In this document: piece after piece, positions 46,541 to 57,330 of the stretch
How the letters are laid out: each line of letters opens with the position of its first letter
How positions within the stretch are numbered: position 1 is the first letter of the stretch
Origin: Ligustrum vulgare
Taxonomy: Eukaryota; Streptophyta; Magnoliopsida; Lamiales; Oleaceae
Direction: 5' to 3'
DNA length: 64,000 nucleotides
Assembly: GCA_963555705.1 (NCBI GenBank)
Contig: OY743169.1
Location: forward strand, 50,520,124-50,584,123
Notes under the pieces: generated by a model
The model's input: the letters and a program-made list of their open reading frames with translations, nothing else
Databases searched by the model: none
What the model was told of the DNA's origin: nothing
Translations under genes and position numbers: made by a program

Positions 46541-48260
46541 CCTGTCCGAATCACCTTATTGGACCCAGAACGTGACGTGTGCAGATGTTCAAATTTTAGA
46601 AAATGATCTCATCGATATTCCCGATGCAAGAGGAAAGCATAAAGCCAGAAAAGGTAAGAAAGCTGCAAAGTGTTAGAAATATTTTAAATTGGTCTCATCT
46701 TGACGTACAATTGATGGAAATCAAGAGTTCAAAGTATTGTGCAAATATTTTGCACAACAGTTGGCATGGTAAAAGAGTATAGGTACTACACACTTCAACC
46801 GTCACTATCGCAAGTGTGTGACCAAACATTGGTACGTTGATTCAAATCAAAGTCAATTGCAATTTGGTTCGTCCGTTAGTGGTTCTACATCTACACTTAT
46901 GACATGGTGTATTCTGAAGAAGAAAATTGAGTTGGAATGGTTCAATTCGTTGCGAGACGGAATTGCCACTAATCATAATAGACAACGAACACTTTGTTAT
47001 CTACATCAAATGATATCTTCAGCCGAGATATGTTGGTATTAATAGAAACACTCTTCGTTCTGACACTATAGAATATATTTTTATTAAAACTAAGAACCAA
47101 TTGATAATCGATTTATATAAATATGACTGTGTTATTTCATTTAGTTCGTCTTTGGAAAGACATTAATGAAAAAGGTTATATCGTTGCAACTGCACACTAC
47201 ATTGATCCACTTTGGGTTATGTATAAAAAAATTATTACTTTTAAAATTATAGAATTTTCTTATAACGCAACAAACATATTTAATGATATATTACAAATTG
47301 TTAGAGAATATGGTTGTGAAAGTAAAATTCGACCATTTACGTTCGATAATGCTAATGTAAATAAGCCAATTGTGGATGAATTATGTAGAATTCTTAATAC
47401 TGAATTTGGTGAATTTTTATTCCATGCTAGATCTTTATTTCATATTTTAAATCTAATTGTTCGAGATGAAATGAAACATATTAAAGACCAAATGGATAGA
47501 ATTATGTATGTATTAGTTTACATAACTATTTTACCAAGTAGAAAATGGTATTTTGAAGAGTTATGTTTACAATATGGTAAAGATGCAAAAAAATATCACA
47601 GATGTTGTGCATAGGTGGAACTCGACATATTTATTACTTAAATCATATGAAGATTATGAACAAATTATAACTGAGTATTATAACAGTAAAATACTTGGAA
47701 ATGAAAATGAATCTGTCTTAGTAGAAGAGGATTGAGAAATTGCTTTTAAAAGTCAAAAGATTTTTGACAAGTTTTTATGATTCAACCAACATATTATCTG
47801 GGGTATGCTACTCAATTAGTTCAAGAGTTCTTGAACGTCTTTATATTAATGTAAGAACTTTTCATAGATGTAGAAATGATTCATTTTTTGTTGATATGAA
47901 AATTGCTATGGGGATATAATTTAGAAAATATTGAGAAGATTTACTATGTTATTTCCCTTAGCGTCCGTAATGGATCCGTGTTACAATTTAAAGTGTACGA
48001 AACTTCTTATTTCAAAAATCAGTAACGCGTTAATTTTGGACACCCCTATCACTTATAATAATTTAGAAAGCACATTAGTAAGCATGTATAACTCATATGC
48101 AGTAAGATTAAGAACTAATGTTAGTCGTACACCATCTGCACCATAAGATGACGAAGTAGAATTATTAGATCTAATGAACAAAATTAGGGATGCACAAGGA
48201 ACTTCTTCTTATTACATTATGTCCCCTAGTTGTCATAAAGAATCTAGTCCACTTGTAATA
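46540..48260 (+). pseudogene. hAT-family transposase relic
   Basis: A decayed BED-finger region (46600-46830, FNRHYRKCVTKHW) is followed by a 163-residue piece (47123-47614) with YIVATAHYIDPLWVMYKKII, the DNANVNK motif of the RNase H-like core and FLFHARSLFHILNLIVRDEM, the classic hAT block. A later piece (47931-48146) has FPLASVMDPCYNLK. Stops and shifts separate the pieces. The C-terminal dimerisation domain is missing and no terminal inverted repeats are recognised. Confidence 0.85.
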
Positions 48261-49480
48261 CCTTAAGAATTGAAAAACCATTTTAAACAAGAAATCTACT
48301 AACACCTCCGATAGCACGATAGCTTCGAATTCTGCTTTTATTTCAAGTAAAAGGGTTTTGTCAAAAGTAAGGAGTTGACTCAAAGAAGATATTTTGAAAG
48401 TATTAATGTGTGTCAAAGATTGGCGAGACGCTCTTTTTTGCATACAAAATAAGTATGCTAAAATTGCATGCAATCAGGTAAATGATATTTAACTTTAAAC
48501 TTTTAATTTATTTACTCTAGTCTTTACATAAATTCTATTTTCATTTCAAAAAAAAAAAAAAAATGTACACGTAACAAATTATTCGTATACAATTTTAATT
48601 CCGCCTCCTAGAGAATTCAATTATTCAAGTCAATAGCCAATCCTAAACCCGGAAAAAAGGAGAAGGGTTTTAAACTTTTCAATTTTAATTTATTTACTCA
48701 ATTCTAGACTTCTAGTTTTTGACTTTTAAGTATTATCTACTCCTACATGCATTTCTTTCTATACTTGAATTTCATTAATTTAATTGAAGATTTGAACTTA
48801 TAATTCTTTCATTACTTAATTTATTACATTAGTTATTAACATTACTTAATTTACTCAATAAGATTTTAACATCAGTTTTGTTTAATATGTCTTGATTTCT
48901 TGCAATTTTTGTTCTTGAACGACTCGAGTGGAAAGACACTAAGGAGGAGGGGGACAAGAAGGGGGACCATAAGAAAGAGAAGTCCTAAAATAGGTAAGCT
49001 CGATGGTTCAATTCGAGAACATCAGCTTCTAGGGATAGTAGGAGCTCCACTTGCTTTAACCATTCTAGTGAATCGAAAAGACCCAAGCCTACATGCAAAG
49101 GCCCATCCCACAAAGTACTAAAATGAATAGAATATATTTTATTTTTTTTATTCGGCATTTTGGTTGGTGAACTAAACCAGATAAACCCAAGTAGCCCTAG
49201 AAGCATGTGTAAAAGACTAACAGCTCGTAATGAACATGATCTTGCCTCTAAGGGTAATGTATCAATTACATATCACACGATAATCGTGCTTTAAGTGTCC
49301 CAAATTTCCACACCCATCCTTTTACTAAAGATATAAGGGGCGTAAACTCTATCTACAATCTCTAGATGACATAACGATGGATATAAGAATCACTTATAGA
49401 CTCCTCTATATCTAATTCTGAAATTTCAGGACAGACAGTTTTAATTTTTAAAAATATTCTCAAATTGAAAAATTACCTTG
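48261..49480. other. Stretch without a recognised gene
   Basis: AT-rich, with a poly-A run at 48548-48563. Small ORFs such as 48900-49121 show no recognisable motif. The part from about 49130 may belong to the copia relic that follows on the reverse strand. Confidence 0.4.
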
Positions 49481-49489
49481 AGTCATACA

Positions 49490-49850
49490 AGTTAGTTCAT
49501 TCTCCAAGTATTGTTGCTTAATCGTGTTCTTTTGAGTAAACAACCTTTCAAGTGTCTCCCACACTTTCTGTGGCGAATTTACATCTCGAACATGTACTCT
49601 TTATTGATCGATGTTCGCAAAGCAAATAAAGCTTTGCCCCACTTGATCTTCCACTTCCTTGATAACTCAGCATTTTGTATTGTATCTTCTAGAATTATGG
49701 CATTTTCACTAGATATAAGATCCCACAAGTCCTGCCCTCGTAGATAGTTTTCCATGCATAGCTTCCATAAACCTTAATTGTTAACAACAAGCTTGTCTAC
49801 AATAACATTAGAGGTACTACTTCCACCATTCATCTTCATCGAGTAATAAA
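49490..49850 (-). pseudogene. Ty1/copia gag (UBN2-type) relic
   Basis: On the reverse strand, pieces read MENYLRGQDLWDLISSENAI, then LEDTIQNAELSRKWKIKWGK and KALFAFRTSI, the gag start of many plant copia elements, with a stop before the first conserved block and a frameshift in the last third. A copia-style primer-binding site TGGTATAAGAGC follows (reverse strand) across the insertion at 49882-50765. Confidence 0.8.
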
Positions 49851-49881
49851 ATCAAACTTGGTAGGCAACCAAGCTCTTATA

Positions 49882-50765
49882 TAGAGGTGTCAAGACGGAC
49901 GGGTCGATCGGACCCATGAAAATCGGCCCAGATCAACCCAGAACCATGGGCTGACCAGTTACCAGAGCAGGCGGTTCATGGGTTAAGAAGGTATGAACCG
50001 CGAACTTCGCGGATCATACCATCACGAGTAGCAATTAACCCGATGGCCTTGAAATAAAAAAAAAAATAACTAAAAAATTTAAATTTGAACAATTAAATTA
50101 TTGTTAAGTAGGTATCAGCCTAGTTGGGATGTACTTAAACTATAAGCCCCTGTTTGGTAACAATTAAAATCTAAATTTTAATATAAGTCAAAGTCGATAA
50201 TCAATCACAACCACATATTTCATGGGACCTACAATTTTCCAACCACATATCTTATCAACTTTTATCAAAATCTACTAAAAATATGATTTTAATCTACACC
50301 CAATGAGGGCTAAATTATAGTAATGTAAATGTCAACCTATTTGGAATGTATTTAAACTATAAATATTTGACAATAGTAATTAAAAATGTAATTTAGTTGG
50401 TATTTGTATATGCTGTATTTAACTTTGTAAAGTTAAAAATAATTAATGCAACATAAGATATAAATTTGAATTCTATGTAATGTTTTCTTTTTATAAATAT
50501 GAATTTATCATTTTGTTCATTTCGTATTTAGTAATTTAACAAAAAAATTGTTATAAATATGAAAAATTTTATATTTTTATTCATACGGGCCAAATCGGAA
50601 CGAACTGTAACTCACATGGGCCAACAGGCAAGCCTGAGTTGTAGTTCAAAATTTGTGGAGCGACCTGTAAACCTGCAGCAGGAGGACTTTTTTCCATATG
50701 AGCCGTTACTGGGCTCAAATATTGGTGGGCCGACCCGACTCGGACCACTCGGATTGACAGTTCTA
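49882..50765. mobile_element. hAT-like non-autonomous element with 8-bp target duplication
   Basis: Termini TAGAGGTGTCAA and TTGACAGTTCTA are inverted repeats (10 of 12 match), flanked by a perfect 8-bp duplication CTCTTATA (49874-49881 and 50766-50773). Subterminal GGGTCGATCGG and GGGCCGACCCGACTCGG are GC-rich and partly inverted. It sits in the copia primer-binding-site region and contains a smaller MITE at 50145-50310. Confidence 0.85.
50145..50310. mobile_element. Small MITE nested in the hAT-like element
   Basis: Starts GCCCCTGTTTGGTAACAATT and ends CACCCAATGAGGGC, related at its ends to the MITEs at 33022 and 45165 but different inside (CATGGGACCTACAATTTTCC). Confidence 0.55.
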
Positions 50766-50783
50766 CTCTTATACCATATCACA

Positions 50784-51101
50784 TCTTCTATATATTAATA
50801 AAAACAGCAGAGATTCTGAGAATTTTTAATTTCAATTGAATCAATTTTCAAAGCTAATATTGGATTCTTATTGGTCATTTTTAATTTATTAATTAATTAG
50901 TTCCAGTTTTCTTTCATAGTGTGGTTGAATAAGTGGGTAGTGGACGATTGGACGTTAACATTTGATTTTTAACCTACCGCCCATTTCAAAATCCCCACCC
51001 ACCAACACCCCCGATCCCTATTTCTACTTTATAAGACCCCTGCCATGCTAGAATCCAATACTCCACCGCCGCTACCTGTGACTCCTCCAACCTCTCTCGC
51101 C

Positions 51102-51141
<40 letters not shown>

Positions 51142-51634
51142 AATAGTTCGGATGATGTAGCTTTATCCCAAAAATCCCTCTCCACTCTCAACACTCTAGT
51201 TCATAAACTGCCTATTTCCCCTATTGGATTCCACTATAAACTTACTGTAGCCTCCGGTGCCTTCCAAAGATGCAATGGCCACAGACTATTGTAGTGGTGA
51301 CCGAGGAAGATGTTGGGCCAGAGCCACTACTTAGAACATAAGATTAGCGATTGATTTTATTTTGTGAAAGAAAATCATGTTACAATCTCACTCATCCGCC
51401 AGATACTCGAGCCAATGCTCAAGTTAGAAGTTTCCTCATTTTTATGGCTGGATTGACTAGACCCTACATTGCAACCTCCGATGAAGGGCATTCAGGCCGC
51501 CTCGGGCACTAGAGGGGGATTTATTGATCTAGCCACATGAAACATATAATTTTTTAGAATGGTCACTTTTTGTAATTTGTCTATATTACCCTTAAAGACG
51601 TTAGTTATTTACTTTGCAAGATATGTCCCTGAAT
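50784..51634 (+). mobile_element. Helitron 5' end with captured promoter-like DNA
   Basis: A|TCTTCTATATATTAATAAAA at 50784 is a canonical Helitron 5' start. The following DNA is not AT-rich filler: it has a CACCCACCAACACCCCC stretch, a TATA-like TACTTTATAAGACCCC (about 51025), and a leader-like CTCC/CACC-rich part with (CT)n (51105-51138), suggesting a captured 5' gene end. No 3' end (CTRR plus hairpin) is found before the viral block, so the element is truncated or the border is unclear. Confidence 0.5.
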
Positions 51635-52045
51635 TTAATTTGGTCCATTTAATTCAATACTTCTTATTATATTCATATTTTTTAATCTTTTAAGTTCTTC
51701 TAAAAATGTTCTATATTGTGATAATTTCTTAAAAAATTTAGGATGTTCTTTTTTAGTTATATATCCTAGTGTTATTCCTTCTGAAACTTCATCTTCTATA
51801 TCTTCGTATTCTTCTATAATTTTATGAACTGTATTTATATTTTTTGTTGTCTCAACAGAATTAAATTCTATTCTATTTAGGATAGCATGGTTAATATCTT
51901 CATATATTTCTTTTAGTTTAGATTGTCCAACAGAATGTATATTTTTAGATTTTTCAACAATAGCTAATAAAAATGAAATTTCTTTATTTTCTAAATATAG
52001 TTTATGATTATAGTTATTAGAAGTTGATGCCTGTGAAGTATCCAT
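51635..52045 (-). CDS. Viral small ORF, 136 residues, helical
   Basis: Begins MDTSQASTSNNYNHKLYLEN and is rich in Lys, Glu and Ile with heptad-like spacing. Not recognised by sequence. It is the last ORF before the right-hand (5'-most on +) border of the viral block and starts only 3 bases after the preceding ORF's stop codon. Confidence 0.5.
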   Translation of the reverse strand: MDTSQASTSNNYNHKLYLENKEISFLLAIVEKSKNIHSVGQSKLKEIYEDINHAILNRIEFNSVETTKNINTVHKIIEEYEDIEDEVSEGITLGYITKKEHPKFFKKLSQYRTFLEELKRLKNMNIIRSIELNGPN

Positions 52046-52048
52046 AGA

Positions 52049-52270
52049 TTATCGGGTTGGTAAATTATTATACAAATTTTTTTGGTATAAGTCAATTCCC
52101 TGATCTAGTAAAATACAATAATCTGCAATATATTGTTCGTATTTTTCTAAAAGTTTATTATATTTTTCAGAAGATATGTTTTTATTTTCCATTTGATGTT
52201 TAAAATCTTCCATTTTATCTTTCAATTTTTCTAAAAGGTTATCTAATCCTTTTATTGTATATTCTGGCAT
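52049..52270 (-). CDS. Viral small ORF, 73 residues, paralogue of its neighbour
   Basis: MPEYTIKGLDNLLEKLKDKM starts one base into the stop of the upstream ORF (overlap at 52270). Its pattern YTI.GLDN.LE...EKY...YI.DY is repeated in the upstream ORF (52270-52536), so the pair arose by duplication. Predicted to be a coiled coil; function unknown. Confidence 0.55.
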   Translation of the reverse strand: MPEYTIKGLDNLLEKLKDKMEDFKHQMENKNISSEKYNKLLEKYEQYIADYCILLDQGIDLYQKNLYNNLPTR

Positions 52271-52536
52271 TAGGTTTGGACTGTATTTGTCATTATTTTA
52301 TTTTCTAAATCTATTTTAAGCTCTAATATATCAGAATAATCTATAATGTATTGATCATGATTTTCTGAAAGTATATAATACTGTTCAGATGATTCATCCA
52401 TATCTATTAATTGAGATATAATGTTATCTATTTTTTCCATTATTCTTTCTAAAAAATTGTCTAATCCTTCAATAGTATATCCAGACATTATAAACACAAA
52501 GATAAATAATTTATAAAGTTTCAAGTAATTTTTCAA
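52270..52536 (-). CDS. Viral small ORF, 88 residues, paralogue of its neighbour
   Basis: An internal Met at residue 17 starts SGYTIEGLDNFLERIMEKID, the counterpart of the downstream ORF's start; that Met is the more likely initiation site. Ends with an overlap of one base with the next ORF, a compact arrangement typical of caulimovirid polycistronic RNA. Confidence 0.55.
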   Translation of the reverse strand: MKNYLKLYKLFIFVFIMSGYTIEGLDNFLERIMEKIDNIISQLIDMDESSEQYYILSENHDQYIIDYSDILELKIDLENKIMTNTVQT

Positions 52537-52945
52537 ATTCTATCAGTGTTTGAGAATTGATAATATCTATGTCAGCCATGATATATATGCTTGGTTCAAA
52601 TGGTATATTATATTTTGAAATATTTTTCTTTTTCTTTTCTAATTTATCAATTATATCTTGAATATCTTGTATCATTATAGATCTTACAATACCTCTAGCA
52701 AAGTTTTCTATCAAATTTTCTTTAAAACTTTTTAATATCTCTTGTGATGCGTAAAGTTGCTCTTGGTATCCTATCGTATCAATTTCATTCTCATATTCAA
52801 TACATTTTTTACTTTTGATATTCTTTTTAACTTTGTATGGACCTCTCTTAGATTTGGGTTTTTTCATGATATAATTGCTTTCATTCATGATATTAAAATT
52901 TTCAAAAGCTGGTAAATAAATACTCATCTCTTCCACCACTGTCAT
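52511..52945 (-). CDS. Viral small ORF, 144 residues
   Basis: Contains a basic patch KKPKSKRGPYKVKKNIKSKK (residues about 28-47), which could bind nucleic acid or direct nuclear import, followed by a helical, charged C-terminal part. First clear ORF downstream of the promoter region. Overlaps the next ORF by 26 bases. Not recognised. Confidence 0.5.
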   Translation of the reverse strand: MTVVEEMSIYLPAFENFNIMNESNYIMKKPKSKRGPYKVKKNIKSKKCIEYENEIDTIGYQEQLYASQEILKSFKENLIENFARGIVRSIMIQDIQDIIDKLEKKKKNISKYNIPFEPSIYIMADIDIINSQTLIEFEKLLETL

Positions 52946-53539
52946 AGTCTATTACATGATCATAATCGTTGTCGCTACTAAACACATATCCTAAATATAA
53001 TTCATTATTTATTTCAGTATTATCACTATCAAGTCAGAAATAAATAATTGATTTTGTAATTTCTAATCCTAATATTCTTTTTAATGTTGGAAAGATAACT
53101 AACAAGCATGGCATATAAATATGATATAACTTTTTTATTTCATTATTTGATCTAGTAAATTGTTTATGCATGAATAAATGTTCAATTATGCTATGATATT
53201 CATTCTTATGAGGACTGTTTTGATAATAAAACTTAATAATTCTGAATTATGTCATGTTAAAAACTCTTCTTCCTCCTAATTCCGTAAAGATAGATATATG
53301 AAGAATACTAACATCTTTTCCTGTTCTTTGTACCTTTGAATTTTCCTTCTGATATCAGTGACCTTCAGGCTCAAAGGTTTCTGCTATCATTCCCTTCAAC
53401 GGCCTCCTGCCTTTATGGGTAATTAGCCTCACCTGAATCCATGCCTTCACTGTATAATATCTTGCTGGAAAATAATTTGGACAAAGTGTAGGGAGTTTTC
53501 TTAATAATATATCTTCTTTTTGGAAATAGGATTTAGAAG

Positions 53540-53868
53540 ACAAGAATTTAGAAACTCATCATAATTTGATAAGTAGATTGGGATTTTATTGATAATATGA
53601 AGATTGACACAAGATTGGTATTAAATTTTTTTCAAAGACATAAGATTTTTTGTCTTTCTCACAAACTGAGGGCTCAAGTGAGATCTGTCTTTCAACTAGC
53701 CCGAAGGCCTCTATTTATAATATTACATTGGACACAATTACATTACTTCTTGCATCATTGTCCTAACAATCATACAACTTTTCATTAATATTACAAGGAC
53801 ACACCTGTCCCTCTATTGATTATTACAAAGACACCTGTCTTCTATTATTTCTTTTCTCACATGGCCCT
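53540..53868 (-). promoter_or_regulatory. Viral large intergenic region: promoter and poly(A) signal
   Basis: On the reverse strand a TATA box TATTATAAATAGAGG (53708-53722) is followed by AATAAAA at about 53584-53590, some 125 bp downstream. This close TATA to poly(A) spacing, giving a terminally redundant RNA, is characteristic of caulimovirid genomes. Confidence 0.65.
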
Positions 53869-54489
53869 TACATTGGGCTGTCTATTTTTTGCCACTCTTC
53901 ACTCTCTTTTAATAGAGTAGATACCAGCTGTCCATCAATTTTGTTGGCATGTGGGGTAATTTCTGGCAATGCATGCCTCTTGTAAGGTAGTAAAGCTTCC
54001 ATGGATTTGATGAGTGTCAAACTTGTTGATGTAATTTTGCAAGATTTTTGACTTTTCTTTTCCTCCATTAGTGAGTAGGGTCCATCCATTATGCTGGCAG
54101 ATGCATTTGAATTTTTTCTCATACAAGTTTTTGGCAATGTTGTAGAGAACCTTAATTCCCAACACCCTTTGGGATCTAAACCATGATCTTGTAATGTTTG
54201 GTACTGGCTTGGTATTTTTTCCAACTTCTATTTGAAAATTTCGAGCAACATACCCAATAGTGATAATATGCTCAGCGTGATAATACATCATTCCATCAAT
54301 TTCAGGACTGATCGAATAAAATTTTAAATATATGGGTCTTCCTTGGGCAAACTTTGAAATTTCTCCTTTTAGTAAATCATCAAATTTTTCAATTTCCTCC
54401 AAATCTTTTCCTGGATAGATAAGATCCAAAAATCCATAATCAGCTGCCATTTTTGTCATGATGGGATCTCCTCTCTGAGTAACGATCAA
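53868..54489 (-). pseudogene. Candidate transactivator/viroplasmin-position ORF
   Basis: 184 residues in the main frame (53935-54489), with GRPIYLKFYSISPEIDG and RSWFRSQRVLGIKVLYNIAK; a second frame (53868-54224) overlaps, suggesting a frameshift near the end. Its place, right upstream of the promoter region and downstream of RNase H, is that of ORF VI (translation transactivator and inclusion-body protein). The sequence match to that family is weak to my eye. Confidence 0.5.
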
Positions 54490-54720
54490 TCGTGGGTATA
54501 CATAGTCTCCAGATGAAATGTAATAACAATCACATTCTTGAAGTTCATATATAAATTTGACAGTAGTTTTATATCCGTCTTTTTTTGGTAAAAAAGGGGA
54601 ATCATCTTCCTCCTCTACACGAATTCTGACTACCCTTGTATGTTCATCTTCGGCATTGATTGTTATTTTTCGAGGACTGGCTTCATTTATGACAACTTTT
54701 TTGGGACTTGATTAATCTCT

Positions 54721-55032
54721 TTAAATCGTTGGTCCACCACTGCTTCTAGAAGATGTACATGTTTGTATTTTTGATATAACCAGTTTGATATCAGCTTGTT
54801 TGGTAATTAATGATTCAAATTGAGATTCGATCTCAATTATGTTATCGCTCAATTCTCTAGTATAATTGTGATGAAATTTTGAGATTTCCATCAATTGCTT
54901 GAAACTTTCTTGGAGAGTTTTTGCAAGTTGCTCAATTCCAAGTTTTATATCTTCAGGCTCCTCTGTGAGCAAGTTCATTCGCTGTTTGGCATCTATCAAG
55001 GATATTTTGATATTATCCATCTGCAAATTCAA
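54721..55032 (-). pseudogene. Viral coiled-coil ORF between RNase H and the transactivator
   Basis: 103 residues, mostly helical (QLAKTLQESFKQLMEISKFH), ending in TCTSSRSSGGPTI. It may be the N-terminal part of the transactivator protein, with 54490-54720 as the broken link. Confidence 0.45.
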
Positions 55033-55035
55033 TAA

Positions 55036-55440
55036 TTATGCTTCAAAAATCTGCAAGATTATTATTGACACTTTAATATGAACTATATCAATATTATAGA
55101 ATGCCAAATAGGCTTGCCATCTATGGAGTCTTCTATATTGAGGTTCTGGTGGTAACTTATTTTTTACTAAGCCTGCAACTTGAGAATTATCAGTTTCAAC
55201 AATGAATTTCTTGGATAATAAAAACAATGAAAATTTCTTTATTCCTCTGATGATTGCTAACAATACTTTCTCATGAGTAGTGTAATTTATTTCTGCTAGG
55301 TTAAACGTTCCACTAGAATATCTGCAAATTTCATTAAGACCTGTTTTTAATATTCCTGCCTAATATTTATCTGAGGCATCAGTATTAACTATTAGATTAT
55401 CTTTTTCATCTGGTAATCTTAATTTTGGTAAATTTTTACA
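55036..55440 (-). pseudogene. Viral RNase H domain
   Basis: 55036-55263 holds LAIIRGIKKFSLFLLSKKFI and VETDNSQVAGLVKNK, the end of the RNase H fold with the third Asp; the upstream piece (to about 55440) carries NTDAS. Stops interrupt the frame at about 55361 and elsewhere. Confidence 0.8.
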
Positions 55441-55599
55441 TTCTTCCTTTAGTGCTTTAACAATTTCTGTATGTTCATCACTCCATCCTTTGGTATTTGT
55501 TTTCCTGAGTAAAATCTGAATTTTATGTCTCTTTTTTGAGAGATTTTCAATAAATCCTTCTTCATAATTTAAACATCCTAAAAATTTTTGTATTTGTTC

Positions 55600-56600
55600 T
55601 TTTTATTCTAATTTATCTGGAAAATTTTCTATCTTTTTAGATATATAGGTTTATAATTTTATTCCTCTTTTATCTATTGATAATCCAAGAAAATCAATTT
55701 CATGTTTTTCTATTATGACTTTGTTTTTTGAAAGAACAATTCCTTCTTTTTTGTATTCATCTATAAATTTTATCAAATGATTTTCTATGTTCTTCTCTAT
55801 TATTAGAACATATTAATATATCATCAACATAGACAAAAAAAAATTCATTAAATTTTCTAAATATGTCTTCCATTCTTCTTTGATATATTTGTGGTGCATT
55901 TTTTAAACCAAATGGCATAACCATCCATTCATACTTACCTTGGGGTGTACTAAATGTTGTATATTGAATGCTATCTTCTTCCATTTTTACTTGCCAAAAT
56001 CCTGATTTGCAATCAAATTTAGAATAGTATTGTTTTCCTTTTACAAGGTTTATTAGTACTTCTTTATTTGGTAAAAAGTATCCATCAAATTTGGTATATT
56101 TGTTTAATTATTTTTAATTTATTACCATTCTAACTTTTTCTCTTTTTTGTTCAGAATGTTTCATTACCATGAAAGCTGGACTACTATGAGGTCCATTACT
56201 AGGTCTGATTAATTTTTGGTTAAGTAATTCTTTTATTTGAGTTTTAAATTCTTGTGTATATTGTATGATATACATTATTGGTCTAACTCTTATAATAACA
56301 TTTTCTGTTAATTCTATTTTAGCTTTTGGATGATGTGGTTTTCAAAACGATAATGGATTTTCTCCACAATTTTTTTGTAATTGATCAATGATTTTTTCCA
56401 TACTTGTTTGTATGTTTGTTTTCAAGATTTTTTTATACATTATTCTTTTATTTTTTCTTTCGTTTTGTGTAATTGCTTTTTTTCTCCCATTTATCACCAT
56501 GCTGTGTTGGCTGAACTCTGTAAGGTCTAAATTCTCTTGGTATTTTTAGTAAATGTCCACAAGATGTTTGTAACATTATCATGTAATTATTTTGTTTATA
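55600..56600 (-). pseudogene. Viral reverse transcriptase domain
   Basis: 55757-55984 has GKYEWMVMPFGLKNAPQIYQ and the catalytic FVYVDDILICS box, the caulimovirid pattern. Upstream pieces (GPHSSPAFMV, about 56180) belong to the fingers. At least four breaks lie between the protease and RNase H. Confidence 0.88.
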
Positions 56601-56603
56601 ATA

Positions 56604-56918
56604 TTAAAATTGTTGTATAAAGTCATTTCCTAATAATATATCACATTCTAATTTGTTATAATTATATATTTTATTTACAACTATTTGTTTACTCCCAAGT
56701 ATTATATCAATTTTATCAGCACTATTAATTATATAAGTACTTTCTCCTGTTACTCTTGTAATTTTTATCTTTCCATTAGTATTCCATGATTTTATTAAGA
56801 AACTTTTGAATATTGTTATATCACTTCCTGTGTCAATTAATGCACAGGTTGTTATATTTGTTTCAACAATGGTAACGTGTATATAAATAGCTAATGAAAA
56901 ACTTATTTGATTATTCAT
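56604..56918 (-). pseudogene. Viral aspartic protease domain 2 (canonical polymerase protease)
   Basis: 104 residues with CALIDTGSDITIFKS (active-site DTGS) and CDILLGNDFIQQF, the hydrophobic-hydrophobic-Gly end motif. It directly precedes the RT region, the normal place of the caulimovirid protease. Confidence 0.8.
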
Positions 56919-57290
56919 TTATTCAGCTTTTCTACATAGTATAGTTTGACCATTATGGGTTATGTATAATCCTTCATGTTTTATACTATAAACTTCTAAT
57001 CCATCTAGGAAGCTCATTCTTAATAACACATGAAGATTTACCATACTGTTATCTACATGACATGGTATTAAGAGATTTATTCCTCCTATTTTCATTGGTA
57101 CTTTAACTTCAAGTTCAGTGATATGTATTTGTCCATCAAAATTTATATATCTATATGGGTCAGTTTTATGAGATATTAGTCCTTTGTTTCTATTTGAAGC
57201 TATACGACATTCACTAGCTCCTGTATCGATTAATATATTTGATCCTTTTATATGTTCTTTTCCGTTGAAATATTCACCTTCTATTTTCAT
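56919..57290 (-). CDS. Viral retropepsin-like domain 1
   Basis: 123 residues with SNILIDTGASECRIASNRNK (active-site DTGA) and LLRMSFLDGLEVYSI near residue 95, the layout of a retropepsin, upstream of the canonical protease and separated from it only by a stop/start junction. I know of no standard caulimovirid with two protease folds in a row. It could be the C-terminal part of the movement protein ORF or a duplicated protease. Confidence 0.6.
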   Translation of the reverse strand: MKIEGEYFNGKEHIKGSNILIDTGASECRIASNRNKGLISHKTDPYRYINFDGQIHITELEVKVPMKIGGINLLIPCHVDNSMVNLHVLLRMSFLDGLEVYSIKHEGLYITHNGQTILCRKAE

Positions 57291-57330
57291 ATTTCCAGCA
57301 TTTCTATGAAGTTTTATTTCTCTTGTATTA

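Noticed and set aside
48900..49121. 73-residue Arg-rich ORF
   Set aside because: No recognisable domain and no coding context; probably chance.
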